Of a stretch of DNA of 64,000 bases, positions 1 to 12,400 are shown piece after piece. A program made the position numbers and the translations under genes. Source of the DNA: an uncultured Clostridia bacterium (lineage in GTDB: Bacteria; Bacillota; Clostridia; Christensenellales; UBA1242); the NCBI GenBank assembly GCA_947053595.1, contig CAMRSX010000006.1, forward strand, positions 17,402-81,401, read 5' to 3'. The notes beneath the pieces were generated by a model, which worked only from the letters and a program-made list of their open reading frames with translations, was not told the DNA's origin and searched no databases. The first letter of the stretch is position 1. Every line of letters begins with the position of its first letter.

Positions 1-411
1 CCAATTTACAGCGAGATGAAAATCACCGAAATTGCCAACAATATGAACTGGAGCGCACAGAAGGAAGGCGATTGCAAGCCACAAATTGATGCAGTGATTG
101 AAAAACTGGACGCATCGTTTGTTGATTTCAAGCAAAACTTTGTCACAAAAAAAACCAGCAAAGTGCTGACAAAAACTGAGATGGGGCACCTTTTTGATAT
201 TGCAGAAGAGTTTTTTGTGGAAGCGGAGGCATATTTTCAAGCGCTTTATGGACTGTCTTTAAGCAAGTTGGCAGTTTCTTATGACAATCAGATGTCAAAA
301 TATTTGAAAGAAAACGCGCTGGCTGAAGTTTATTTGCAAAAGCTGGAGCAATTTGTTGGACACAGCCTTGGACAGTTTATGGACGCTGTTTGTGACATAA
401 TTTACGCATAA
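1..411 (+). CDS. C-terminal part of an unrecognised protein, cut by the window edge
   Basis: The frame is open from base 1 and ends in TAA at 411, so the gene probably begins before the window. An ATG at 16 exists, but no ribosome-binding site can be judged this close to the edge. The visible 136 residues are hydrophilic and mostly helical, with no membrane segment and no motif I recognise. It ends 19 bases before gltX and may share its transcript. I cannot assign a function. Confidence 0.6.
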   Translation, partial: PIYSEMKITEIANNMNWSAQKEGDCKPQIDAVIEKLDASFVDFKQNFVTKKTSKVLTKTEMGHLFDIAEEFFVEAEAYFQALYGLSLSKLAVSYDNQMSKYLKENALAEVYLQKLEQFVGHSLGQFMDAVCDIIYA

Positions 412-430
412 AAAAATTTAGGAGAAAAAA

Positions 431-2059
431 ATGGACAATAAAAAATTGGCAGAACTTTTGTTTCCTGATAACAAGCTGACAGTTGAGGAAATTGAAAAGA
501 AATATCCAAAAAGAAACCTAACAGAAGGGGCGCAAGTGACAAGGTTTGCGCCAAGCCCAACAGGCTTTATGCACCTTGGCAACTTTTTTCAAGCTTTCAT
601 TTCGGCAACTGTTGCAAGAATGTCGGGCGGAGTGTTTTATTTAAGAAACGAAGACACCGACAAAAAGCGAGAGGTTGCAGGGGCGTGCTCTTACATCATG
701 AATGTGCTGTTTGACTATGGCATCATGCCACAGGAATATGAACTTAAGGGCGGAGAAATTGTGGGAGAATATGGCCCATATTATCAAAGCGAAAGGACGG
801 AAATTTATAAAGCCTATGTCAAAAAACTGGTGGCAGAGGGCAAGGCTTTTCCTTGTTTTTGCGAGAAGAGCGAAGGCATTGAAGAAATCAAGCAGCAGCG
901 CGAAAAGAAGTTTGCAACTGGCTATGTCAGCGAACATGATGCGTGCAGAAACCTTTCGATGGAACAGATTGAGCAAAACTTGAAGGCGGGCAAAAAGTTT
1001 GCAATAAGGCTGAAATCCAATGGAAATCCAAAAGAAAAAGTGGAGTTTTATGACATTTTGAAAGGGACAATCAAGATGGAGCAAAACTCCAAGGATGTTG
1101 TCATTTTGAAAAGCGATTTTCTTCCTCCATATCATTTTGCGCACGCTGTGGATGACACGCTTATGGGCACAACTGTGGTGGTGCGTGGCGAAGAATGGCT
1201 GCCATCCACCCCTGCACACATCGAAATTTTTGAGGCGCTGGGATTTGAGAAGATGACCTATCTTCACAACCCACTCATCTGCATAAAGGACGGCGAAAAA
1301 AAGCGCAAGGTTTCAAAGCGCAAAGACAAAGAGCTTGCCATGAGTTTTTATGCGCAAGAGGGCTATCCAACCGATGCGGTTTGTGAATATGTGATGAACC
1401 TTGTCAACTCTGGCTTTGAAATTTGGCGAAACAAAAATCCAATGCTGCCATACACAGAATATCATTTTGAGCCGCTGAATGTGACAGCTAACTCTCCTGT
1501 TTTGGACATGAACAAAATGAACGACATTTCCAAGGATGTCATTTCAAAATATACGGCACAGCAGTGCTTTGAATATCTCCTTTCTTGGGCAAAGAACTTT
1601 TCGCTTGAAAATGTGGAATATCTTGAAAGAGAAAGAGAATATGTCACCAAGGTGTTGAACATCGACCGTGAAAAGCCAAAACCAAGAAAAGACATTTTTA
1701 AGTGGAGTATGTTTTTTGACCTTTTTGATTATATGTTTGGCAAGCCGGGGCACTATGAAATTGAAGAGGAAGAAACGGACGCTTGCAAAGAGGTGCTTTC
1801 TGCCTATGAGAAATTTTTGGACATCTCTTCAAAGGATGAGTGGTTTGCAAAAATCAAAGAGATGGCAGGCACGCTTGGCTATGCAACAGACAATGCCGCT
1901 TTCAAGAAAAATCCAGAAAACTTTAAAGGAAATGTTGCAAAGGTGTGCGAGTTTTTGCGCGTGGCAATTACGGGCAGAAAAAATTCGCCAGATTTGTTTG
2001 AAATCATTTCGCTGCTTGGAAAAGATGAAGTTGTTGAAAGGCTTAAAGATTTCAGCTGA
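431..2059 (+). CDS. gltX: Glutamyl-tRNA synthetase (GluRS)
   Basis: Class I aminoacyl-tRNA synthetase that charges tRNA-Glu (possibly also tRNA-Gln, if the cell uses the amidotransferase route) in the cytoplasm. The N-terminus carries RFAPSPTG followed by HLGN, the HIGH-type ATP site, at about residue 48. The KMSKS-type loop is KVSKRK at about residue 293. At 542 residues it is longer than the usual bacterial enzyme of about 485, and HLGN departs from the common HIGG. It looks like the divergent, longer clostridial GluRS type. A clear AGGAGA lies before the ATG, and a terminator-like hairpin follows. Confidence 0.93.
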   Translation: MDNKKLAELLFPDNKLTVEEIEKKYPKRNLTEGAQVTRFAPSPTGFMHLGNFFQAFISATVARMSGGVFYLRNEDTDKKREVAGACSYIMNVLFDYGIMPQEYELKGGEIVGEYGPYYQSERTEIYKAYVKKLVAEGKAFPCFCEKSEGIEEIKQQREKKFATGYVSEHDACRNLSMEQIEQNLKAGKKFAIRLKSNGNPKEKVEFYDILKGTIKMEQNSKDVVILKSDFLPPYHFAHAVDDTLMGTTVVVRGEEWLPSTPAHIEIFEALGFEKMTYLHNPLICIKDGEKKRKVSKRKDKELAMSFYAQEGYPTDAVCEYVMNLVNSGFEIWRNKNPMLPYTEYHFEPLNVTANSPVLDMNKMNDISKDVISKYTAQQCFEYLLSWAKNFSLENVEYLEREREYVTKVLNIDREKPKPRKDIFKWSMFFDLFDYMFGKPGHYEIEEEETDACKEVLSAYEKFLDISSKDEWFAKIKEMAGTLGYATDNAAFKKNPENFKGNVAKVCEFLRVAITGRKNSPDLFEIISLLGKDEVVERLKDFS

Positions 2060-2087
2060 AATTGCAAATAAATCTCAAAAATCATTT

Positions 2088-2134
2088 AAAAACTGCAATT
2101 TTGCATAAAAAGATTCAGTTTTTGCAGTTTTTTT
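2088..2134 (+). terminator. Probable intrinsic terminator after gltX
   Basis: An 11-bp perfect inverted repeat (AAAAACTGCAA with TTGCAGTTTTT) is followed by a short T run. The loop, about 23 nt, is long for a terminator, so confidence is moderate. Confidence 0.5.
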
Positions 2135-2256
2135 AAAAAAAGTGAGCCAATTTTAAAACATTTTGACATTCTTCTGAAATAAAAAAATAAGCATTCGTTG
2201 CAAAAACGTTTGCAAAAAAGCGATGAAAAAAATATCATAATTGAAAAGGAAAATTG

Positions 2257-3315
2257 ATGGAAAAGATTATTTTGACGGGAGACAGACCAACTGGCAACTT
2301 GCACATTGGGCATTTTGTGGGCTCCATTGCAAACAGATTGCGCTTGCAAAAAGATGGCAACTTTGACAAGTTTTACATCATGATTGCCGACACGCAAGCG
2401 CTGACTGACAATGCCGACAATGTTGACAAGGTGAAAAACAACATCATTCAAGTTGCCATTGACTATCTTTCTGCGGGCATCGACCCCAACAAGGTTACCA
2501 TTTTCATTCAGTCGCAAGTGCCACAGCTGGCAGAGATGACAATGTATTTCATGAATTTGGTGACGCTTTCAAGGTTAAATCGAAATCCAACTGTGAAGGA
2601 TGAAATCAAGCTTCGCGGCTTTGCTTCTTCCATTCCTGTGGGCTTTATGTGTTATCCAATCAGTCAGGCGGCGGACATCTTGGCTTTTGGCTCCACCATT
2701 GTGCCAGTGGGCGACGACCAGCTTCCAATGATTGAGCAAACGCGGGAAATTGCGCGCACTTTCAACAACACCTATGGCGAGGTTTTTGCATTGCCGCAGC
2801 CGCTTTTGCCAGACAACAAAGCATGCACCAGACTTGTGGGCACAGACGGCGGGCTGAAGATGAGCAAATCTGCCGGCAATTGCATCTTTTTGAAGGACGA
2901 AAGTGAAGTTGTTAAGCAAAAAATTATGAACGCATACACCGACCCTAACCACATCAAGGTTTCTGACCCCGGCCGCGTGGAGGGCAATGTGGTGTTTTCA
3001 TACTTGGACGCATTTTGCCAAAAAGAGCATTTTGCAAGGTTTTTGCCAGAATATGAAAGCTTGGATGCGCTGAAAAATCATTATCGCCAAGGCGGCTTGG
3101 GGGATGTGAAAATCAAGCTTTTCTTAAACAACATTTTGCAAGAGATTTTGCAGCCAATCAGAGAAAGGCGCAAAGAGCTTGAAAAGAATGTGGACAAAAT
3201 TTATGAAATGCTGTTTGAAAACGGCAAAAAAGCCAGCCAAGCGGCAGCCGAAACCTTGGAAAAGATGAAGGAAGCCATGGGCTTGAATTATTCAAAATTT
3301 CTTTCAAAAAAATAA
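2257..3315 (+). CDS. trpS: Tryptophanyl-tRNA synthetase (TrpRS)
   Basis: Class I synthetase that charges tRNA-Trp. GDRPTGNLHIGH near the N-terminus holds the HIGH motif and KMSKSAGN at about residue 201 is a textbook KMSKS loop. The 352 residues fit the family (about 330-350). A TTG lies one codon upstream, but the ATG at 2257 is preferred because AAAAGGA sits about 6 bases before it. No T-box leader motif was seen upstream. The gene has a 197-base gap after gltX containing a terminator, so it is probably transcribed separately. Confidence 0.95.
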   Translation: MEKIILTGDRPTGNLHIGHFVGSIANRLRLQKDGNFDKFYIMIADTQALTDNADNVDKVKNNIIQVAIDYLSAGIDPNKVTIFIQSQVPQLAEMTMYFMNLVTLSRLNRNPTVKDEIKLRGFASSIPVGFMCYPISQAADILAFGSTIVPVGDDQLPMIEQTREIARTFNNTYGEVFALPQPLLPDNKACTRLVGTDGGLKMSKSAGNCIFLKDESEVVKQKIMNAYTDPNHIKVSDPGRVEGNVVFSYLDAFCQKEHFARFLPEYESLDALKNHYRQGGLGDVKIKLFLNNILQEILQPIRERRKELEKNVDKIYEMLFENGKKASQAAAETLEKMKEAMGLNYSKFLSKK

Positions 3316-3338
3316 AAAATCCCTTTTGCGGGATTTTT
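3314..3338 (+). terminator. Intrinsic terminator after trpS
   Basis: AAAAAATCCC and GGGATTTTT form a stem around a 6-nt loop and end in a T run, directly after the trpS stop codon. Confidence 0.85.
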
Positions 3339-3405
3339 CTTTTTATTGCAAAGGAAGAAGGTTTATTTATTATATTTATATATATAATAAAAACATAATT
3401 TTCGT

Positions 3406-3435
3406 TTGCCTTTTGCAGGCGAAAAGTGCTAAAAT
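3406..3435 (+). promoter_or_regulatory. Candidate promoter of the giant surface-protein gene
   Basis: TTGCCT (3406-3411) and TAAAAT (3430-3435) are separated by 18 bp, with TG one base before the -10 box. The start codon follows 44 bases downstream. The surrounding AT-rich tract offers other possible -10 boxes. Confidence 0.45.
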
Positions 3436-3479
3436 AAAAACAACAAGACGGGCTTTACAGAAATTTTTTGGGAGAAAGC

Positions 3480-6400
3480 GTGAAAAGAAAACCATTCTTC
3501 TTTTTGTTTGTTTTGCTTATGGGAATTTGCGGGGTTTTTGGCAGCATCAACCTCACAACTTTTTTTGCGCATGCAGCCAGTGTTTCTGCCAGCGTGTGGA
3601 ACGGCGGGCTGGGAGAAGACGGCAACCTGACTGGCGCAAGCGGCTCTGGACAAGACTGGGTGAGCGAAGGCAACAATCATTACATACTTTCTGCCAAGGG
3701 CTTGGCACATTTTGCCAATCAGGTGAATGGCGGCAACAACTTTCAAAACAATTCCATATATTTGGAAACGGATGTGGATTGGAACAACAAAGCCTTCAAA
3801 TCCATTGGAAGTGAAAGTGCACCTTTCATGGGCTATTTTGATGCGCAAGGGCACACAATTTTTAATGTCAAAGTTGATGACAGCGGCTTAAATGGTTCAG
3901 CGGCTGGCTTTTTTGGTGTCACGGGAGCAAATGCTTATCTGAAAAACATCAATTTAAAAAACATCTCTGTTTCGGTTGCCAGCGACGCTTTAAGCAACGC
4001 GGCTGTTGGCGGCATTGTGGGCTTTGCAACTTCGGGCACTTATGTTGAAAACTGCAGCGTTTCTGGCAGCATCAAGGTTTTCACAAACTCTAAAACAAAT
4101 TACAGCATTGGCGGCGTTGTGGGCGGTGGAGATGTTTCTGTTGTGGACGGCAAAAGTGAAGTTGACATCACTGCCAGCGGAAGCGTTGCAGACAACAGCA
4201 TCCTTTGCATTGGCGGCGTTGTGGGGCAAATGTCTGGCAACGAAATTTCCCGTGTGGCAAACTTGGGAAACATTGTCACAGAAGGAGCTGGGGCAACAGC
4301 AGCCAACGCATTGGTGTGCGTGGGCGGCATTGTGGGAAAGGTTGCAGCTGAAGGCTCTTTAAAAAATTCTTATAATGTTGGCACAATCAACTCTGGAAAT
4401 GGCACCTCAAGAACGCATGAAACCGTGGGCGGCGTTGTGGGAATGGTGGACAGCGGCGTGAAGTTTGATGTGCAGAATGTTTATAATGCAGGCGAAATTA
4501 ATTGCAGCGCAGGAGACGTTTTTTATGTTGCAGGACTGATTGGAAATTCTTCTTCAAACAGCGTGAAGTTTGAAGGTGGCTTTATGGTGGGGCAGATGCA
4601 ACTGCCTTCCACAGTTTCGCCAACGCTGAACTGCAACCTTCTTTTTAATGGCAACGTGACATTTGAAAATGTGTATATTGACAGCTCTCAAAACTATGAA
4701 GGCAGAGAAAGTGTGAAGGTGCAAAACCTGACATATTTGGCAAAAACGCGTGAATTTTATAGAAATAATGGATATTTTTCGCAAGAATATGAAAAAAAAT
4801 GGGATTTTGACAATGTTTGGACAATCAGCACTTCTTCCAACAATTCGCTTCCAACGCTGAAAGAAAGCGGCGCAAATGAAGACCAATCCACAACTGCGCC
4901 ATCAGATGACAAGCCAATCAACTTGCTGGGCGCAGGCACGGCGGCACATCCATATCAAATTTGGACGGTGGGAGATTTGGCAAGTTTGGCAGATGTGGAT
5001 TTTAGTAAGAATCAAAACAAATATTTTGCTTTGCAAACCAATTTGGACATTTCAGGAAAAGTTTGGCGTCCAATTTCTGACTTCACTGGTGTGTTTGACG
5101 GAAACAATCATAAAATCAGCGGCTTGCGCTCTAATGTTGTGAATGGCACATTGCCGGGCGGCGGAATTTTTGCCAGCACACAAAATGCAATGATTAAAAA
5201 CTTGATTGTTGGAAAAGTGAGCTTTGTTAAAGACAAAACCTTGCCAACATTGATTGGAAAGGTTGAGGGCAAAACATACCTTGTGAATGTTGCTGACGAA
5301 AATCTTCATGAGGAATATGAACTGGATGGCTCTGTCCGCAGAGAATATCCAACAGTTGGAGATTTTGTCACCACGAGTTCGCTGACTGTTGCCTATGGAA
5401 GAAACAACTATAATGGCAGCGAAACACCTCAAAACCAAATTTTGATTTCAAACGGCTCTTTCAGCACTTTGTTTGATGTGATGGTCAATGGTGGCGGAGG
5501 AAGTTTCTTTGACACAGAAGAAAAAACTGCGTGGAACGGTGAAGACATATATTTGGGAGAATATCACATTCTTCTCAACTCCAGTGGAGAAGTTGTCAAT
5601 CCAGAAATTGATTCCACTTTTGGAAAAACAATGCCAACTGGCTCGGAAGGCTTTGGAAGTGCGGATGTTTTGATTAAGCCGGGCTATCGACTTTCAGGAT
5701 TTAAGTGTAAAAACACAGATTGGATTTTGCAAGGCAATTTGTGGCAGCTGCATCACAAGGCTGCGGCGTTTGGGCTGGATGCTCAATTTGAAAAAGTGGA
5801 TGTCACCATTCGCGTCATTTACAATCAATATGAAATTGACAAGCTTGGCGCAAAGCCTGTAAATGTCAATTATGGCTCTTTCAGCGCGGGTGGAAAAAAC
5901 TTTGTGATTGAAAACGAAAATGGCAAAGTTTATGTGGATTACACCATTCCTTATGACACCTATCTTTCTGACATTTCTTACATTGCCGCTTTGCCAGCAA
6001 ACTTGAGAGGCGGACAATTTTCAATTGAGAGGCTTTACAGCCAAGTTGACGCAAACTCAAATGCTTATTTTGGCGGAAATCAAATCAACGAACTGCTTTA
6101 CAACTCAATCAGCTTGAATTCGGTGTTGGTGAACGATGCCTTCATTGAAGCCAATGGCGGCGAGGAAAACAACACAAGATGCAACTTCTATGCAAAATGG
6201 AGAGGCAAGAAAAATCTGGCAGACTCAAACAACACACTGACAATCAACTTTGTTTCCAAAGACAAAAAAATCAGCAAGGACGATTTGGCGGACATCATCA
6301 ACAACGTTACGCTTTTTGAAAATGAAGGCAAATTTCCGGCTGTTGAGGCGCCTTCAGTGACAAAAACCATCACAGATTTTGGCGTTTCATTTGGCTTTAA

Positions 6401-9400
6401 TCTTAAATCTTTTTTCAGTGCCACCCGTGAAGAATGGTATGGCTTTAAGGTGGACGTAAAATCGGGCTATGCCATTTCTGGCGCACCAGTTGTCAGTGTG
6501 GACAACACGGTGGACACAAATTTTGGCGTGCTTAGCACATCTTTTGGAAGTTTTTCAACCAGTGGCGGGCTTAACAATGTTAACAACTTCCAAAACCTTG
6601 AAAAAGTTGCGTTTTACAATCTTTTGGGACACACCACCATTGAAATTGGCGTTGCAAGAATGCAATATCAAGACAACTTCTCCACACAGGGCGATTTGCT
6701 GTTTGGCTTGTCACCTTTTGAAAAATTTGTTGTGACAAAGCAAGCTGAAAAATATGTTTCCAATGTAAGAATCTTCACTGGCGAAGGTTATGAAGATTTG
6801 TTGGAAGCAGTGGAGGTTGCACCAGAAACGCTGGAAAGTTTAAGCGCAGAAGGGCAAGACAACTTTGTTGCTTTTGACATCTTAAACAACAAGATTTTGT
6901 TTTCAACCGGCACATTTGACTCAGTTGACTTCAATTTTGCCGACAGGCGTTTGAACAACACTGCAGATTTGATTTTCACAAATCTGGCGGGACAAAATCC
7001 AAATGACGAAGCGGCAAACAAGCGCTCATACATCATCTCCAAGCGGGCGGTTGAAGGCGGAGAGAACGTGGTGACAAACACTCTTGTGCTGTATGATGGC
7101 AATGAAAAAGAAAACTTGCTTTCAGTTGCACTTGAAACTGTCACCACACAGGACGGCACAGAGAATGTGCAGAAACTGACAGAGAAAAACTTCAGCTACA
7201 CCGCAGGAAACTCCTTTGTTTTGATAGCTTCAACTGAAAACGGAGGGGTGAACTTCAGCAGTTGTCAATATCAAGGAAATGCCACTTTTGTGGAATCCAC
7301 TGGCGTTGTCACCACCGACCTAAGCGTTGCTGGCAATGAAGAAAACGCACAGCAAGCACACAACAAAAAGATGTTTGCATTCAACAATGTCATCAAAGAA
7401 AACAAGGACGGACAAGACAAAGAGGGCAATCCAATCACCAACAACGATGAGGTTGTCAACAATCAAAATATTGCCAACAACTTTGAAATTGTTTCGCAAT
7501 ACACCGATGCAACTTTCTTCTTGAATTTGGTGTATGACACAGGCGCATTGGATGAAGAAACTGCTGGCGCAAAATTGGAAAAGTTTAAGAAAAATATGCC
7601 AAAAGTGGTTTTCTGGCAAGACGGCAAAGAGGATGTTGCAAACGGCAAGGTTGTCAAGGTGACAGAAAGTGACGGAAGTTTTGGAATTGCTTTCACACCA
7701 AATTATTATTACAACTTTGACGGCGGCAACCCTTATGGAATGCCACAGCAAAGTGCCGTGCTTTGGAATGGCACAAACACACCAAACTTCAAGTTTTCTG
7801 TTTCGGATGTTGCTTTTCAAGCTGAGGGCGAAGATACATCCAGCCCAGACGATTATATGACACAGTTCAACGCCGACAACACTGGCATTTTGAGTGTGAA
7901 AAACTCTTGGGATGTAACCAAAAATTTTTACAACTTTGAGATTGGATATACCAACAAGTTGAAAGCCGGACGCTATAACATTGACATCACCTGCACAGAC
8001 ATGCTTTATCAGGCAAACTTTGGCAGCAAATATGTGAAATTTGATGACATCAACGGCGCTTCAGATGAAACTGTTGCAGAGTTGGTGAACTCAAGCACTT
8101 CGGTGGAATCTTCCTCAACAATTTCAACCAGTGTGAATGGACAGGCTGTTTCAAAAGGCAAGACGGGCAAATTGGAAGAGCTGCTTTATGACAACAACCT
8201 TTCAATTTCAACAGACAGCAGCACAGAAAAGGGCTATGACTTCTTTGGCTGGATGATGCAGTCTGCTGGAAAAACCACACTTGTGAAGGGCGCTCAAAAC
8301 TTGGATAGGAAACTTCAAGAGTTTTATGAAAGCAAGTCAAAGGCTGAAGCTGTTTATGCAGATGAAGGGCTGGAAGAGATTGAAAATGTCTTAAACCTTT
8401 GGGCGGTTTATGTTCAAAAGCAATTTAAACTGCTTCTCAATGGCTCGGTTGTGGTGGAAAACTTCAATGGCAAGGGCAGCAATCTCAACACCACCGCTTC
8501 TGGGCTGGGGCTTAACTTTTCCATGGAAAGCACAGCCATTTCTGACGGAACATATCAATATGATTTCAGCACAAGTTCTGACAAAAAACCTGCTGGCATG
8601 ACACTTGACCTTGGCAACAGCAACGGGCTGACAACTGGGCAAAGCGATGGATATTATCTTGTTGGCTTTAATGTGGTGGACAACACAGGAAAGGCAGTCA
8701 ACATTTTGAAGGGTGACAACTTTGGCAAAGCCATCACCAGCAACATGAGCTGGGTTTGGGAAAAAATCAACAGCGGTGCATTCATCTCTGGCGGCTCGGC
8801 TCAAGCATATTACTTGCAGCCAATCATCAAGCAAAAGACGGCGCAAATTTTGTTGCACTCTGGCGCACAGGCGGGCAGCGAATTTAATCAATCGGGCATT
8901 GGCGGACATGTTTACAATCAAAATGGCAAAAACGATTCCAATGAAACCACCAACAAAACTTATTCTTATGGCGAAACCGGACAGACAATTTATTTTGAAA
9001 GTTTTGTCAATTTGAAAGACCAAACCTTGCTTTACAAAGATGAAGCAACAGAAGTTTCTCTTTCCTTAAAGGGTGACACTTTCTCCAGCGGCAACAACAT
9101 ATATTATTATTTTAATTCCAGAACGGGCTACACCCTAAAAACTTCTGACTTCTGGTCTTGGAAAGTGGCTGGCGGCGGAAGCGGAATTTTGTCTTCCAAC
9201 GCACTAAGCTTGGGATATAACTTCTTTGTTGGAAGTCAAACAACAGCGCAAATTCACTTATATCTCAACTGGGTGGCAAATTCTTACACCATAAGATATG
9301 ACAGCAATGGCAGCTTTGCAATCAACGACAGCAAGCCTTTTGGCGTTGTGACGGGTGCAACAGCCAACACCACAGCCGTGTATGACGGCACCACTGTCAT

Positions 9401-12400
9401 GGCAGAAAACGGCTTTGCCTTTGTGGGATATGAGTTTGTTGGCTGGGCAAAAGACAAAAACGAAAAAGACACCAGCAAGCTTTATGATGCAGGAAAAGAT
9501 TATGTGGGCGAAAACTTCTGCACTGGCGACGGCGCCGACACTTCCATAACGCTTTATGCAATTTGGGAAGCAAAAGAATATGAAGTTGAAATCAACTTCA
9601 ACGGCGGCGAAGATGCTAAGCAGCAGCCAAGCAAAAACTTTAAGATTGTTTACAACACCACTTTTGCCAATCTTTTGGATGAAAGTGCAGCAAAAGTTGG
9701 CATTGAAAGCATTGTTGCAACAAGAGCGGGCTTCAATTTGGTGGGATATTTTGTGGACAACAATGGGCAGGCAATTCAGGTTACAAATCTGACAAAGCTG
9801 GACACCAATTTGCTTCTGGCAGATTTTGACACCAAGTTGTGTTTGACAATTTATGCAAACTGGCAATATGTTGAAAACTTTGCGTCACTGACAATTGCCA
9901 ACAACTTGCTTACTTTCACCTATAATGGCGATTTTCCATCTGTGTTTGTGGCAAACTATTTCAAACCAGACAATTTCTCTGCCAACAACATCACAGTTTT
10001 AAGAAATGGAAACGAACTTTCTTATCACGCAGCGGCACCTTTTGTGGAAATTTCAACCATACTCACTTCTGCAAGTGAAGCAGCAAAAGTGGTGGGCGAC
10101 CAAATTTTTGTGAAGGATGCGGGCACATATTCATTTGCTTACACCATAACACTTTCTGACACGGTTTCGCATTTCAACAAAGGCGACGTGCAGAAGATTG
10201 TTGTCTATCTTTCTCTCACCATTGAGAAGGCAAATCTGGAAATGTCTTTGGCAGACGGACTGAAAGTGCTTAATGCCAAAAAACTTCTGGAAAACTTTGT
10301 GCAGTTTGACGGAGATATCACTTCTTTGGAAGGCTTGGCAAACTTTGTGAGAGAGTTGGAAGGAGAAGCTTCTTTCATTGTTGACGGAAAAAGCGCAAGC
10401 AACCTTGAAATTTATGACTATGTGATTGTGAAATATTTCTTGCTTTTGACAAGCAACGACAGCACACAATATCGCATCTTCAAAGAGTGGACATATTCCA
10501 AATTTTTGTCATACAAGCAAGAAAACGCCGAAAATGTTGCAACAATCTTGCAAAACATGACTTTCTTCACTTTCTATGGGCTTCCAACGGATGAACAGAT
10601 TGCAGACTATGAAAGATACATAATTTTGTCCAACAATGCTGTGGCAGGCGTCAGCGCAGACATCTCGCTGCAAACTGGAGGAGTGAAAATCTTTTCGGTT
10701 TCTTCCTTCCAAGCAAGAAACACATATTCGCTGCGCGTTTATTTAAACAGCAGACCAAACCTGAAAAACTATAATCTGTCTGTGGACAGCATGGGCAACT
10801 ATTATTATGACGCAGGCAAGGCATATCTGCTTCCAATGCCATTGAAGGTGACAAACAGCAATGTCAACCGCTCCACCTTCTTCTCCTCTCGTTACACCAA
10901 CAGAGAAGTGGGCTGGCAGTTTGATGCAGAGGCGGCAACCTTCTTCAATCAAACCTATTACAAAGTGGGCGAGATTGACTCCAATCCTCTTTATGCTTAC
11001 ACACGCTTGTTTACATCCAACAGCGGCGCATACAACAAAGATGTGATTTTTGGCTATAAAAATGTGGATAACTATCTGTATTTCTCTGACATGAATGTCA
11101 GATTGCAGGTGGGCTCTAATCTCTTGGATTACACCTCCAATTTCACATTTGTGCTTTCTGCCGACGATGTTTACACCATAAGAAAAGTTTCGGATGTCAT
11201 ATATTTCACAATGTCGGCAAACTATCTCACCATTGTGGACGGCACGCAATATTGTGATGTGATTGACCAGCAAAACAGCAACCTTTCGCACCTTGCTTTG
11301 CCAAATGATTTGATGAACATTGACACCGTTTCTTATGACTTAAAAGATGGACTTGGCGAGAGAGAGGTGAAGGTTTCTGAAGTGGAAGGTTTCAGATACA
11401 CTGCTCCAGAAGACGCTCACACGCTTATCTATGAAATTTTGGTGAACAACGCAAATGTTGTCAGCCTATATCTCAACACCGTTGTCACATCTGTGAAATT
11501 CACCGCATCAACCAACGCCATTGGAGAATACATTTCTTTGCACAAGTGGCATGAGGGAGAATATGAAATTGATGGCGTGGACACAACTGGCGGGCTGTAT
11601 GCTTTGGACAACTTGACGGTGGACATGACGGGGGTAACCACGGATGACGAAGAACTCACCACCATTTCATACAGCGCAATTTACACCGACCTTGTGAAAG
11701 TTGAACTTGACACTTCCATTCCAGAAAACGCAGGCATCAGCTTGCAAAATGAGTTTTTCATCAGGCTGGGCTTTGTGACAGATGACACCTTTGCATATCC
11801 TTTGGTTTCTGGCTTTAAGTGCGCCAGCCTCACGCTGGACGGCTATGGCATTGACATCACAACGCACTCTGGCAAGGCGGCCTTCTTTGCCGGCGAAGGA
11901 GGAACTTACGTGGGCATGAATGCCGACAACAAGCGCGCCACCCTCCGTTTTTCTGCAAAATGGGCAGTGGAACAAATCAGCGGTGCGCCACTTAAGACGC
12001 ACTATCGCACTGCGGTTTCTTCGTTTGACAGATTGTATGCTTCAGACGTGGCAAGAATTTACAACGAAAACATCAATATATATAACTACACTTACACTTG
12101 GTATAAACAAGACAACGAAGGCAGCTTTACATTTATGGATGAAGACGGCGTGGAAAGAAAATATAAACTGCTTCCAACGGACGGCTTCTTGACCCTTGAA
12201 GAGAAGGGCAGCGTGAACGAAAGCGGAAAATATCGATTGTTTGTTGCGGCGCAGCTTAAGAGCGAGTTTGTTTCTTGCCTTAAAGACCCATCCAAAACAG
12301 AAACATCATTCAGCGTGGGCTTTGAACTGGAGTTTATGCTTAACCTGCTGCAAAACATCACTTTCCCAAGCGAAAATCAAACTGTGTTTGACAACCTCAA

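Noticed and set aside
2060..2256. Possible T-box riboswitch upstream of trpS (and upstream of gltX and argS)
   Set aside because: No T-box signature such as GGGTGGNACCGCG was found in any of the three leaders.
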